Below are positions 17,398 to 25,102 of a stretch of DNA of 64,000 nucleotides, in pieces. Below the pieces are notes generated by a model, which worked only from the letters and a program-made list of their open reading frames with translations, made no database searches and was not told where the DNA came from. The position numbers and the translations under genes are program-made. Source of the stretch: Sphingomonas sp. BK235 (GTDB lineage: Bacteria > Pseudomonadota > Alphaproteobacteria > Sphingomonadales > Sphingomonadaceae); assembly GCF_004345855.1 (NCBI RefSeq), contig NZ_SLXN01000007.1, positions 205,998-269,997 of the forward strand, written 5' to 3'. How positions within the stretch are numbered: the stretch's first letter is position 1; each line of letters begins with the position of its first letter.

Positions 17398-18306
17398 TCA
17401 TCGCCGCAGCGGGCGCTGCTCCGCCAGCAGGTTGCGGATCGTCGTCGCGGCGACGCCGGCCTCGCCCATGGCGTGGCTGATCTGGTCGAGCCCTTTCACC
17501 ACGTCTCCCGCCGCGAACAGGCCCGGCACGCTGGTGCGCTGATGGTCGTCCACCTCGAGGCAGCCGTCCTCGCTCGCGCGCGCGCCGGCCTCGATCGCGA
17601 GATGCGAGCGGATGCGCGAGCCCAGCGCGGGATAGACGCTGTCGAACGCCATCCGCCCGCGCGCGGTGTCGAGCGCCAATCGGTCGCCCTCGATCGCATA
17701 GCCGCCGCAGGGACCATCGACCCGCACCACACCCGCCGCGTCGAGCGCTTCGGCGCAGGCCGGGTCGAGCAGATGCTCTGCCTCGGGCGCGATCAGCGTG
17801 ATGTCACGGGTGAAGCCGCGCAGGAACAGCGCCTCGCGCCGGCCGCGCTCGCCGGTGCCGATCACCGCGACCCGCTTGTCGGTCACCTCATAGCCGTCGC
17901 ACACCGGGCAATAGCGCAGCAGCCCGCGCGCCAGCGCCGGGTCGTGTACCTCGGGGAGCAGCCCGTGCGGGCGGTGGTTCACTACCCCGGTCGCCAGCAG
18001 CACGGTGCGTGCGCGATGCATGCCTTCGTCGGTGGTGGCGACGAAGCCGTCGCCGTCGCGCGCCAGCGCGATCACCTTCACCGCCTCCCGCCGCGCGCCA
18101 TATCTCTCCGCCTGGGTGAGCATCAGCCGCAGCAGCTCGGTGCCCGCGATCCCGTCGGGATAGCCGGCATGGTTGTGCGTGCACGGGATCATCGCGGCGC
18201 GGCTCGATCCCGAGTCGAACAGCCGGATCGAGAGGTGAAAGCGCGCCAGATAGATCGCCGCGGTCAGTCCGGCGGGACCGGCACCGATGATCAGGCAGTC
18301 GTCCAT
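17398..18306 (-). CDS. NAD(P)/FAD-dependent oxidoreductase, thioredoxin reductase-like
   Basis: A 302-residue flavoprotein. FAD-binding start MDDCLIIGAGPAGLTAAIYL; a redox-type CPVC pair at Cys133/Cys136 in LLRYCPVCDGYEV, at the place where thioredoxin reductases carry their CxxC; an NAD(P)-binding segment AVIGTGERGRREALFL; and the closing FAD motif LFAAGDVVKGLDQISHAMGEAG. I start it at ATG 18306: the longer frame would run through the vapB promoter and coding start. Partner protein unknown; trxA is 25 kb away. It points against the ribosomal operon and is divergent from vapB with 52 bp between starts. Confidence 0.87.
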   Translation of the reverse strand: MDDCLIIGAGPAGLTAAIYLARFHLSIRLFDSGSSRAAMIPCTHNHAGYPDGIAGTELLRLMLTQAERYGARREAVKVIALARDGDGFVATTDEGMHRARTVLLATGVVNHRPHGLLPEVHDPALARGLLRYCPVCDGYEVTDKRVAVIGTGERGRREALFLRGFTRDITLIAPEAEHLLDPACAEALDAAGVVRVDGPCGGYAIEGDRLALDTARGRMAFDSVYPALGSRIRSHLAIEAGARASEDGCLEVDDHQRTSVPGLFAAGDVVKGLDQISHAMGEAGVAATTIRNLLAEQRPLRR

Positions 18307-18324
18307 CTTGCTGTCGTCCCCACG

Positions 18325-18350
18325 TGTATATACATCCCGTGCATACGGGA
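18325..18350. promoter_or_regulatory. Two dyads between the flavoprotein gene and vapB, likely vapBC operator/promoter
   Basis: TGTATATACA (18325-18334) is self-complementary and looks like a -10 region. It is followed by TCCCGT-GCAT-ACGGGA (18335-18350), a perfect 6-bp-arm dyad. The vapB ATG begins 9 bp later. VapB-type antitoxins with an AbrB fold usually repress their own operon by binding such dyads. The site could also affect the divergent flavoprotein gene, whose start is only 19 bp away on the other side. Confidence 0.6.
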
Positions 18351-18358
18351 GATCGGCG

Positions 18359-18646
18359 ATGAGTAACGAATATCGCGCCAAGGTGTTCAAGTCCGGCAAT
18401 TCGGTCGCGCTGCGCCTGCCCAAGGCGCTGGGGCTGAAGGAGGGGACGGAGATGGTGGTGCGCGAGGAGCGCGACCATTATGAGTTCGCACCGGTGGAGA
18501 CGGACGATCGGCTCGATCTCTCCGCTGTCTGGGGCGCCTGTCCCGAGCTCGCGTCGGGATCGGCGGAGGAGCGCGCGTTCGAACCGTCGCCCCGAGCATG
18601 GGACGATCCTGACTGGGCCGGTTGGAAGGCGGAAGCCGACCGGTGA
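18359..18646 (+). CDS. vapB: VapB/MazE-like antitoxin (AbrB/SpoVT fold)
   Basis: A 95-residue protein. Residues 1-45 (EYRAKVFKSGNSVALRLPKA, then LGLKEGTEMVVREE) are the swapped-hairpin AbrB DNA-binding domain of VapB antitoxins; the C-terminal part, ending RAWDDPDWAGWKAEADR, is the acidic/aromatic tail expected to wrap the toxin. I use the ATG at 18359, right after the dyads; a longer frame would cover them. The stop overlaps the vapC GTG by 4 bp, the classic arrangement for toxin-antitoxin pairs. Confidence 0.9.
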   Translation: MSNEYRAKVFKSGNSVALRLPKALGLKEGTEMVVREERDHYEFAPVETDDRLDLSAVWGACPELASGSAEERAFEPSPRAWDDPDWAGWKAEADR

Positions 18647-19017
18647 GATACATGGTCGACGCCAACATCGTGATCGCGCTGCTCGCCGGCGAGCCCGCCG
18701 CCTTGAGGGCGCGCGTGGAGCGCTGTCGCCGCGGCGATATCGTCCTCTCGTCGATTGCCTTGGCCGAGGTCGCTTTGGGTAGCGCGAGCGGCAAGCGCCC
18801 CTCGGCGGAGGTTCTCGAGAAGGTGACGCGGCTGTTCGACGTCCTTGCCTTCGACGCGGCGGCAGCATGGGCCTATGCCCGGCTGCCGTTCCGCCGTGGC
18901 AGTTTCGACCGGCTGATCGCCGCGCACGCCTTGGCCGCCAACACGATCCTCGTCACCAACAACGAGCGCGACTTCGCCGGCATCCCCGGCCTCGCCGTCG
19001 AGAATTGGACCCGATGA
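18643..19017 (+). CDS. vapC: VapC ribonuclease toxin (PIN domain)
   Basis: A 124-residue PIN-domain RNase. The acidic residues expected in the active site are all present: Asp6 in VDANIVIALL, Glu42 in ALAEVALGS, Asp89 in GSFDRLIAAHAL and Asp110 in NERDFAGI. VapC toxins cut tRNA or rRNA loops when VapB is degraded. The start is GTG 18643, overlapping the vapB stop (GTGA); ATG 18652 is the alternative. Its own stop codon overlaps the trmD start codon as ATGA, so toxin and an important tRNA methyltransferase are read from one message. Confidence 0.92.
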   Translation: MRYMVDANIVIALLAGEPAALRARVERCRRGDIVLSSIALAEVALGSASGKRPSAEVLEKVTRLFDVLAFDAAAAWAYARLPFRRGSFDRLIAAHALAANTILVTNNERDFAGIPGLAVENWTR

Positions 19018-19742
19018 CCTTCCGCGCCACGATCCTGACGCTCTACCCCGAGATGTTCCCCGGTCCGCTCGGCGCCGCGCTCGCGGGCCGCGCGCTGCGC
19101 GAGGGGCGGTGGAGCTGCGACCCGGTCAACATCCGCGACTTCACCGAGGACCGTCACCGCACCGTCGACGACACGCCGGCGGGGGGCGGGGCGGGGATGG
19201 TGCTGCGCGCAGATATCGTCGCGCGCGCGGTCGACGCGCACGCCGACGGGCGACCGCTGATCGCGCTCACGCCACGCGGCGCGCCGCTGACCCAGCGCCG
19301 CGTCCGCGACCTCGCCGCCGGGCCGGGCGCGGTGCTGCTGTGCGGGCGGTTCGAGGGATTCGACGAGCGCCTGTTCGAGGCGCGCGCGATCGAGCAGCTG
19401 TCGATCGGCGACTATATCCTCTCGGGCGGCGAGATGGCCGCGCTGGTGCTGCTGGACGCTTGCGTTCGGCTGATTCCGGGGGTAATGGGCGCGGCTTCGA
19501 GCGGGGACGAGGAGAGCTTCGAGAGCGGCCTCCTCGAATATCCGCATTATACCCGACCTGTCGAATGGGAAGGGCGCACGATCCCCGAAGTGCTGCGATC
19601 GGGGGATCATGCGAGGATCGCGGCGTGGCGTCAGTCACAGGCCGAGATCGACACACGGCTACGGCGGCCGGACCTGTGGGAGCGTCACGAGGGCGCTCGG
19701 GTCGGCTCGCCCTCTGGCGCGCGGCACGGAAGTAAGGATTGA
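19014..19742 (+). CDS. trmD: tRNA (guanine-N1-)-methyltransferase TrmD
   Basis: A 242-residue SPOUT-class enzyme that makes m1G37 in tRNAs reading CNN codons and prevents frameshifting; normally essential. Conserved parts: LTLYPEMFPGPL, the flexible PAGGGAGMVLR loop, and the trefoil-knot SAM site LLCGRFEGFDERL ... SIGDYILSGGEMA. Start ATG 19014 shares an ATGA with the vapC stop, and no good Shine-Dalgarno is visible before it, so translation may depend on ribosomes leaving vapC. rplS follows after 4 bp. Confidence 0.96.
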   Translation: MTFRATILTLYPEMFPGPLGAALAGRALREGRWSCDPVNIRDFTEDRHRTVDDTPAGGGAGMVLRADIVARAVDAHADGRPLIALTPRGAPLTQRRVRDLAAGPGAVLLCGRFEGFDERLFEARAIEQLSIGDYILSGGEMAALVLLDACVRLIPGVMGAASSGDEESFESGLLEYPHYTRPVEWEGRTIPEVLRSGDHARIAAWRQSQAEIDTRLRRPDLWERHEGARVGSPSGARHGSKD

Positions 19743-19746
19743 CGCG

Positions 19747-20133
19747 ATGAACCTGATCCAGACGCTCGAGGCCGAGCAGATCGCCAAGTTCCACGAGAGC
19801 AAGAAGCTTCCCGAGTTCCGCCCCGGCGACACGCTGAAGGTCGGCGTGAAGGTGGTCGAGGGCGAGCGCACCCGCGTCCAGAACTTCGAGGGCGTGTGCA
19901 TCGCGCGTTCGAACAAGGGCATGGGCTCGTCGTTCACCGTGCGCAAGATCAGCTTCGGCGAGGGCGTGGAGCGCGTGTTCCCGCTCTACTCGCCCAACGT
20001 CGACTCGATCGAGGTGGTGCGCAAGGGCGCGGTGCGTCGCGCCAAGCTCTACTATCTGCGTGGCCGTACCGGTAAGTCGGCGCGTATCGCCGAGCGCCGC
20101 GACAACCGCCCGCAGGCGCAGGCCGCCGAGTAA
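19747..20133 (+). CDS. rplS: 50S ribosomal protein L19
   Basis: A 128-residue protein at the interface of the subunits. Family sequence from the start: MNLIQTLEAEQIAKF, RPGDTLKVGVKVVEGERTRV, QNFEGVCIARSNKGMGSSFT, and RVFPLYSPNVDSIEVVRKG. The ATG at 19747 follows AGTAAGGATTGACGCG, 4 bp after the trmD stop. It is the last gene of the operon; a perfect terminator follows. Confidence 0.98.
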   Translation: MNLIQTLEAEQIAKFHESKKLPEFRPGDTLKVGVKVVEGERTRVQNFEGVCIARSNKGMGSSFTVRKISFGEGVERVFPLYSPNVDSIEVVRKGAVRRAKLYYLRGRTGKSARIAERRDNRPQAQAAE

Positions 20134-20162
20134 GCGACGCCCGGTTTTTGGCCGGAGCGCGA

Positions 20163-20199
20163 GGGGCGCGGTGGGAGACCACCGCGCCCCTTTCTTGTT
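20163..20199 (+). terminator. Strong Rho-independent terminator of the trmD-rplS operon
   Basis: GGGGCGCGGTGG (20163-20174), loop GAGA, perfect 12-bp complement CCACCGCGCCCC (20179-20190), then TTTCTTGTT. Confidence 0.93.
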
Positions 20200-20244
20200 C
20201 GTGGGGGAGGGGGGGCGTCGCACCGCCGGTTCGCTGTAGCCGGC

Positions 20245-20339
20245 GTCATCCTGAGCTCGTCTCAGGATCCACCCGTCCGCGATCACCACCGGCCATTGGG
20301 TGCGCGGCACAGTCGATCCTGAGACAAGCTCAGGATGAC
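20245..20339. repeat. Dispersed intergenic dyad repeat (REP-like), copy 4 (variant)
   Basis: The left part begins GTCATCCTGAGCTCGTCTCA and the right part is GATCCTGAGACAAGCTCAGG ending GATGAC. The arms are imperfect complements, with the same layout as the other copies. Confidence 0.8.
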
Positions 20340-20375
20340 GCCAGTGGGATAGGACATGCCTTACGTCTCTAGATG

Positions 20376-20466
20376 CCACCCCGGCGGACGCCGGGGTCCA
20401 GGTGGGGGAGGCTGGTGACGCCCACGCAGGCCTTCCCAACTGGACCCCGGCGTCCGCCGGGGTGGT
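20376..20466. repeat. Intergenic dyad repeat, 'CACCCCGGCGGACGCCGGGG' class
   Basis: An arm CCACCCCGGCGGACGCCGGG running into GTCCAG at the left, and its inverted copy (CTGGACCCCGGCG, then TCCGCCGGGGTGG) at the right, around a centre of about 40 nt. It is a different sequence family from the GTCATCCCGG repeats but of similar size. The remaining gap to 20647 holds no gene I can support. Confidence 0.75.
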
Positions 20467-20647
20467 GCGCTTGTAGTGACGGAGCGCCCGCGTCGTCGTC
20501 GGCGCTAGCGTCGGCGCCGACATCGGAATCGGCGTTTCACCCGGAGGATCCTCCCACCACGACAGCAAGGGTGACGCTTTACCTCGCCGCCGCGCGCCGC
20601 GATAAGGGCGGCGCGCCCGGTCCCGGGTCGCGATCCCGGAGGAATGG

Positions 20648-22885
20648 ATGCGTTCATGGTTGGCGGTGGTGGCGCTTGCGACGGTAGCAACAGGGGCGCT
20701 CGTGGATGACGCCGCCCAGGCGCAGGCCGGCGCGACCCGACCCGCGGCGCAGCGACTCACGCTCGAGCGCATCTTCGCCGCGCCCGACCTCGGCGGCCAG
20801 CAGCCGCGCGCGCTCAAGCTCTCGCCGGATGGCCGGCTGCTCACCTTCCTGCGCCCGCGCGCCGACGACCGCTTCCGCCTTGATCTCTGGGCGCGCGACA
20901 CCGCCACCGGGCAGGAGCGGATGCTGGTGGACAGCACGCGCGTCGGCAGCGGCGCGGCGTTGTCGGAGGCGGAGAAGATGCAGCGCGAGCGCGCGCGCAT
21001 CGGCGCACTGACCGGGATCATCCGCTACGATTGGTCCCCCGACGGGCGCCAGCTGCTCGTCCCCGCCGACGGCGACCTGTACCTCGCCGCGCTGGACGGC
21101 GCGACGCGGCGGCTCACCGAGGTGAAGGGCGGCGTGCTCAACGGCGAGGTCTCGCCGCGCGGCGGCTACGTCAGCTACGTGCGCGACCAGAACCTGTGGC
21201 TCCAGCCGCTCGCCGGCGGCGCCGCGCGCGCGCTCACGCAGGGCGGCGGGGGCACGGTCCATTTCGGCGAGGCCGAGTTCGTCGCGCAGGAGGAGATGGA
21301 CCGCCGCACCGGTTACTGGTGGAGCCCGGAGGACCGCTATGTCGCGGTCGAACGGTTCGACGAGGCACCGGTGCAGGTCTTCACCCGCGCCGCGATCGGC
21401 GCCGCCGGGACCGAGATCTACCAGCAGCGCTATCCCGCCGCGGGCACGCCCAATGTCGCGGTCGAGCTCCACGTGATGCGCGCGGACGGCAAGGGGCAGG
21501 TGAAGGTCGACCTCGGCACCGACTCCGATATCTATCTGGCGCGGGTCGACTGGCTGCCCGACGGCTCGGCGCTCCTCGTCCAGCGCGAGAACCGCGCGCA
21601 GACCCGACTTGACGTGCTCCGCGTCGACCCCGCCACCGGCAAGGCGACACCTTTGTTCAGCGAGACCGCCGCGCCGCGCAGCTGGATCAACCTCACCGAC
21701 AGCTATCGCGCGCTCGCCGACGGCGGCCTCCTGTGGCGCTCCGAGCGCGACGGTTACGGCCACCTCTGGCTGCTCCGCGGCGGTCAATGGACCCAGCTGA
21801 CCAAGGGACCGTGGGTGGTCACCGGGCTGGTCGCGGTCGACGAGGCGGCGGGCAAGGTCTATTTCATGGCCAACAAGGATGACGTGCTCGAGCAGCAGCT
21901 CTACGTCGTCCCGCTCGCCGGCGGCACGCCCGAGCGGCTGACCGAGCGCGGCTGGCAGAACAGCGTCACCGCCGACGGCGCGGCGCAGCGCTTCCTCGTC
22001 ACCCGCTCCAACCCCAACCAGCCGCCGCAGGTCTATCTCGCCGACGCCGCGGGCAAGCGGCTCGCCTGGGTCAACGAGAACCGGGTCGAGGGCGGTCACC
22101 CCTATGCGCCCTACCTCGCCGCGCACCGGCCGGTGACGTTCGGCACGATCAAGGCGGAGGACGGCACCGAGCTGCACTGGCAGATGGTCACGCCCAGGCT
22201 GGAGCCGGGCAAGCGCTACCCCGTGTTCTTCCAGCATTACGGTGGGCCGGGGCCGCAGAACGTCGCGCGCGACTGGAAGAACCCGTTGATCCAGCGCATC
22301 GTCGATCGCGGCTGGATCTACTTCGAGCTCGACAACCGCGGCTCGGCCAACCGCGGGGTCACGTTCGAGAGCGCGATCTGGCATGCGATGGGCACGGTCG
22401 AGGTCGCCGACCAGCGCGCCGGCGCGACCTATCTGAAAGCGCTCAGATACGTCGACCCGAAGCGGATCGCCACCTATGGCTGGTCCTACGGCGGCTATAT
22501 GTCGCTCAAGATGATCGAGGCCGATCCCGGCCTCTACGCCGCCGCGATCTCGGGCGCACCGGTGACCGACTGGCACCTCTACGACTCGCATTACACCGAG
22601 CGTTACATGGGCGACCCGCGCACCGACGCCGCCGCCTATGACGCCTCGCGCGCGGTGCGCGACCCTAGGCGCATCACCACGCCGCTGCTGCTGATGCACG
22701 GCATGGCCGACGACAACGTCTTCCTCGACAACAGCACCAAGGTGGCCGCCGCGCTGCAGGCGGCGGACATGCCGTTCGACCTGATGTTCTATCCCGGCAA
22801 GACCCACTCGGCGGTGCGCGACATCCACGTCTGGACCACGATCGAGCGCTTCCTCGACACGCACGTCGGCAGCGGCCCCAAGTAA
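20648..22885 (+). CDS. Secreted S9 family peptidase, dipeptidyl-peptidase IV type
   Basis: A 745-residue protein with an N-terminal signal peptide (MRSWLAVVALATVATGALV), an eight-bladed DPP4-type propeller (EAEFVAQEEMDRRTGYWWSP carries the Glu-Glu pair that holds substrate amino termini), and an alpha/beta-hydrolase domain with Ser613 in TYGWSYGGYMSL, Asp in GMADDNVF and His in GKTHSAV. Such enzymes release X-Pro dipeptides from the N-terminus of peptides in the periplasm. A clear GGAGGA precedes the start. It follows a terminator and repeats, so it has its own promoter. Confidence 0.92.
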   Translation: MRSWLAVVALATVATGALVDDAAQAQAGATRPAAQRLTLERIFAAPDLGGQQPRALKLSPDGRLLTFLRPRADDRFRLDLWARDTATGQERMLVDSTRVGSGAALSEAEKMQRERARIGALTGIIRYDWSPDGRQLLVPADGDLYLAALDGATRRLTEVKGGVLNGEVSPRGGYVSYVRDQNLWLQPLAGGAARALTQGGGGTVHFGEAEFVAQEEMDRRTGYWWSPEDRYVAVERFDEAPVQVFTRAAIGAAGTEIYQQRYPAAGTPNVAVELHVMRADGKGQVKVDLGTDSDIYLARVDWLPDGSALLVQRENRAQTRLDVLRVDPATGKATPLFSETAAPRSWINLTDSYRALADGGLLWRSERDGYGHLWLLRGGQWTQLTKGPWVVTGLVAVDEAAGKVYFMANKDDVLEQQLYVVPLAGGTPERLTERGWQNSVTADGAAQRFLVTRSNPNQPPQVYLADAAGKRLAWVNENRVEGGHPYAPYLAAHRPVTFGTIKAEDGTELHWQMVTPRLEPGKRYPVFFQHYGGPGPQNVARDWKNPLIQRIVDRGWIYFELDNRGSANRGVTFESAIWHAMGTVEVADQRAGATYLKALRYVDPKRIATYGWSYGGYMSLKMIEADPGLYAAAISGAPVTDWHLYDSHYTERYMGDPRTDAAAYDASRAVRDPRRITTPLLLMHGMADDNVFLDNSTKVAAALQAADMPFDLMFYPGKTHSAVRDIHVWTTIERFLDTHVGSGPK

Positions 22886-22970
22886 AGCTTGCTGTCGCGC
22901 GCGCGGCGGGCGCATTAGGGCCGCCGCGGGATGAGAATGCGCGCACGGAGCGCGCCGGGAAGGACGGACG

Positions 22971-24044
22971 ATGGGCTATCGGGTGGTGGTGGCGGGGGCC
23001 ACGGGCAATGTCGGGCGCGAGATGGTCAACATCCTCGCCGAGCGCGAGTTTCCCGCCGACGAGATCGCGGTGCTGGCGTCGTCGCGCTCGGTCGGCGACC
23101 AGATCGAGTATGGCGACACCGGCCGCATGCTCACGGTCAAGAACATCGAGCATTTCGATCCGACCGGCTGGGACATGGCGCTGTTCGCGATCGGCAGCGA
23201 GGCGACCGCGGTCTATGCGCCCAAGTTCGCCGCGGCGGGCTGCACCGTGATCGACAATTCGTCGCTCTACCGCATGGACCCGGACGTGCCGCTGATCGTG
23301 CCCGAGGTGAATGCCGCGGCGATCGACGGCTATCGTGCCAAGAACATCATCGCCAACCCGAACTGCTCGACCGCGCAGATGGTGGTGGCGCTCAAGCCAC
23401 TGCACGACGCCGCGACGATCAGGCGCGTGGTGGTGGCGACCTATCAGTCGGTCTCGGGCGCGGGCAAGATCGGCATGGACGAGCTGTTCGAGCAGAGCCG
23501 CAACATCTTCGTCGGCGACCCCGCCGAGCCGAAGAAGTTCACCAAGCAGATCGCCTTCAACGTGATCCCGCACATCGACAGCTTCCTCGACGACGGCTCG
23601 ACCAAGGAAGAGTGGAAGATGGTGGTCGAGACCAAGAAGATTCTCGACCCCAAGATCAAGGTGGTCGCCACCTGCGTGCGCGTGCCGGTCTTCGTCGGCC
23701 ATTCCGAGGCGCTCAACGTGGAGTTCGAGAACGAGCTGTCCGCCGAGGACGCGCAACGGATCCTGCGCGAGGCGCCCGGCGTGATGCTGGTCGATAAGCG
23801 CGAGGACGGCGGCTATGTCACCCCGATCGAGAGCGCCGGCGACGACGCCACGTATGTCAGTCGCGTGCGCGAGGACCCGACCGTGGAGAACGGGCTTGCG
23901 CTGTGGTGCGTTAGCGACAACCTCCGCAAGGGGGCGGCGCTCAACGCGGTGCAGATCGCCGAGCTGCTCGGCCGGCGCCATCTCAAGAAAGCGGACGAGG
24001 CCGACGACGCCGCCTTCGACGCGGTGTTCGCCGGGGAGGAGTGA
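22971..24044 (+). CDS. asd: Aspartate-semialdehyde dehydrogenase
   Basis: A 357-residue enzyme that reduces aspartyl phosphate to aspartate semialdehyde, the branch point to lysine, diaminopimelate, threonine and methionine. NADP-binding start MGYRVVVAGATGNVGREMV; nucleophile Cys132 in IANPNCSTAQM; later active-site segment TCVRVPVFVGHSEALNVEFE. It is about 15-20 residues longer than the usual 335-345 because of a charged C-terminal tail (HLKKADEADDAAFDAVFAGE). It appears monocistronic; a GC dyad 50 bp after the stop may terminate it. Confidence 0.95.
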   Translation: MGYRVVVAGATGNVGREMVNILAEREFPADEIAVLASSRSVGDQIEYGDTGRMLTVKNIEHFDPTGWDMALFAIGSEATAVYAPKFAAAGCTVIDNSSLYRMDPDVPLIVPEVNAAAIDGYRAKNIIANPNCSTAQMVVALKPLHDAATIRRVVVATYQSVSGAGKIGMDELFEQSRNIFVGDPAEPKKFTKQIAFNVIPHIDSFLDDGSTKEEWKMVVETKKILDPKIKVVATCVRVPVFVGHSEALNVEFENELSAEDAQRILREAPGVMLVDKREDGGYVTPIESAGDDATYVSRVREDPTVENGLALWCVSDNLRKGAALNAVQIAELLGRRHLKKADEADDAAFDAVFAGEE

Positions 24045-24094
24045 TCGGGGGCTTCTGATCGTAGCCGCTCTGCGCTGAGGTGATTGGCGGCGAG

Positions 24095-24116
24095 CCCCTC
24101 CCCTTCAGGGGAGGGG
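24095..24116 (+). terminator. Perfect dyad after asd (repeat-type hairpin, possible terminator)
   Basis: CCCCTCCCC-TTCA-GGGGAGGGG, a perfect 9-bp stem with a 4-nt loop, followed by TTGGGGTGGGGCTTTTCC. This CCCCTCCCC/GGGGAGGGG element looks like a common intergenic repeat and could also stop asd transcription. Confidence 0.55.
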
Positions 24117-24204
24117 TTGGGGTGGGGCTTTTCCGCAAGCGCCACGCTCGCTGATACGCCCCGCCCCTAACCCCTCCTTTATACGTGCTTGTTGCAGAGT
24201 TGCT

Positions 24205-24298
24205 GTCATCCCGGCCTTGAGCCGGGATCCATCGTGCCGCGAACACCGAAGCCGTTGCTCTTGCGGACCCATGGATCCCGGCTCAAGGCCGGGATGAC
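24205..24298. repeat. Dispersed intergenic dyad repeat (REP-like), copy 5
   Basis: Arms begin GTCATCCCGGCCTTGAGCC and end with the complement before GATGAC; perfectly inverted over about 28 nt with a 38-nt centre. Together with the dyad at 24095 it accounts for most of the 330-bp asd-YitT gap; nothing gene-like remains. Confidence 0.85.
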
Positions 24299-24374
24299 GA
24301 GGATGGGTGGCGCAAACACAATCTCGCAACGATGCTTTGAAGGGGGGAGTTGCAGGATCTCCGTACCTTAACGC

Positions 24375-24983
24375 TCAATACCCCGTGTACCGCCCCGGCC
24401 GGTGCCACGCGATCAGGATGCCGCTGATCGCCGCCGCGGACAGTGCCGACCACGCCACCCGCTCGACCGGCAGCGCCACCAGCGACACCAGCAGGATCAC
24501 CGCGTCGATCGCGATCTGCGTCCGCCCGGCGTTCCAGCCGCGGCGCTGCTGGAGCCACAGCGTCACCACGCCCGTCCCGCCGATCCCGGCATGGTGCCGC
24601 GCCAAGGCCAGCGCGCCGAAGCCGATCACCGACCCGCCCGCCAGCGCGGCGAAGGCGGGATCGATGTACGCGATGCTCAGCCCGTAGCGCGTCACCGTAC
24701 CGAGCCCCGCCACGCCGATCCCGACGAGGGCAGTGCGCAGCGTGAAGCGCCGCCCCATGGCGCGCCACGCCAGCCAGAAGAAGGGCAGGTTGAGCAGGGT
24801 GAACAGCACCCCGCTCGGCAGCGGCACCGCATAGGAGAGCAGCAGCGCCACCCCCGCGATCCCGCCTGTCACCAGCCCGGCGGCATGGAGCAGCGCGAGC
24901 CCGAGGACGACGAGGATACAGCCGAGCGCGAGCGCATAGGCGTCCTCGATCGCGCTGTGCGGCAGGGAAGGCGGGCGAGTCAC
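24375..24983 (-). CDS. YitT family (DUF161) membrane protein
   Basis: A 202-residue inner-membrane protein with about five hydrophobic segments. The family pattern is visible: the first segment with AAGLVTGGIAGVALLLSY, then LLNLPFFWLAWRAMGRRFTL, and a conserved loop ALARHHAGIGGTGVVTLWLQ. Only one copy of the YitT repeat is present, without the soluble C-terminal domain of the Bacillus proteins. Function is unknown; transport has been suggested for the family. It is divergent from the GFA gene. Confidence 0.85.
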   Translation of the reverse strand: MTRPPSLPHSAIEDAYALALGCILVVLGLALLHAAGLVTGGIAGVALLLSYAVPLPSGVLFTLLNLPFFWLAWRAMGRRFTLRTALVGIGVAGLGTVTRYGLSIAYIDPAFAALAGGSVIGFGALALARHHAGIGGTGVVTLWLQQRRGWNAGRTQIAIDAVILLVSLVALPVERVAWSALSAAAISGILIAWHRPGRYTGY

Positions 24984-25102
24984 CGGGGCGCTCTGCCAGC
25001 GCCATAGGCGCGCGTCGAGTGCTGCGCTGCAACATCGGTCGCGCGTTTACCTCGCGCGCTCGCCACGTTAGGTCGCTTCGTCTGGGCAGCGGGAGCGGCG
25101 GG

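Noticed and set aside
20148..20687. Short frames between rplS and the second S9 peptidase gene
   Set aside because: They translate the terminator and two dyad repeats; nothing conserved.
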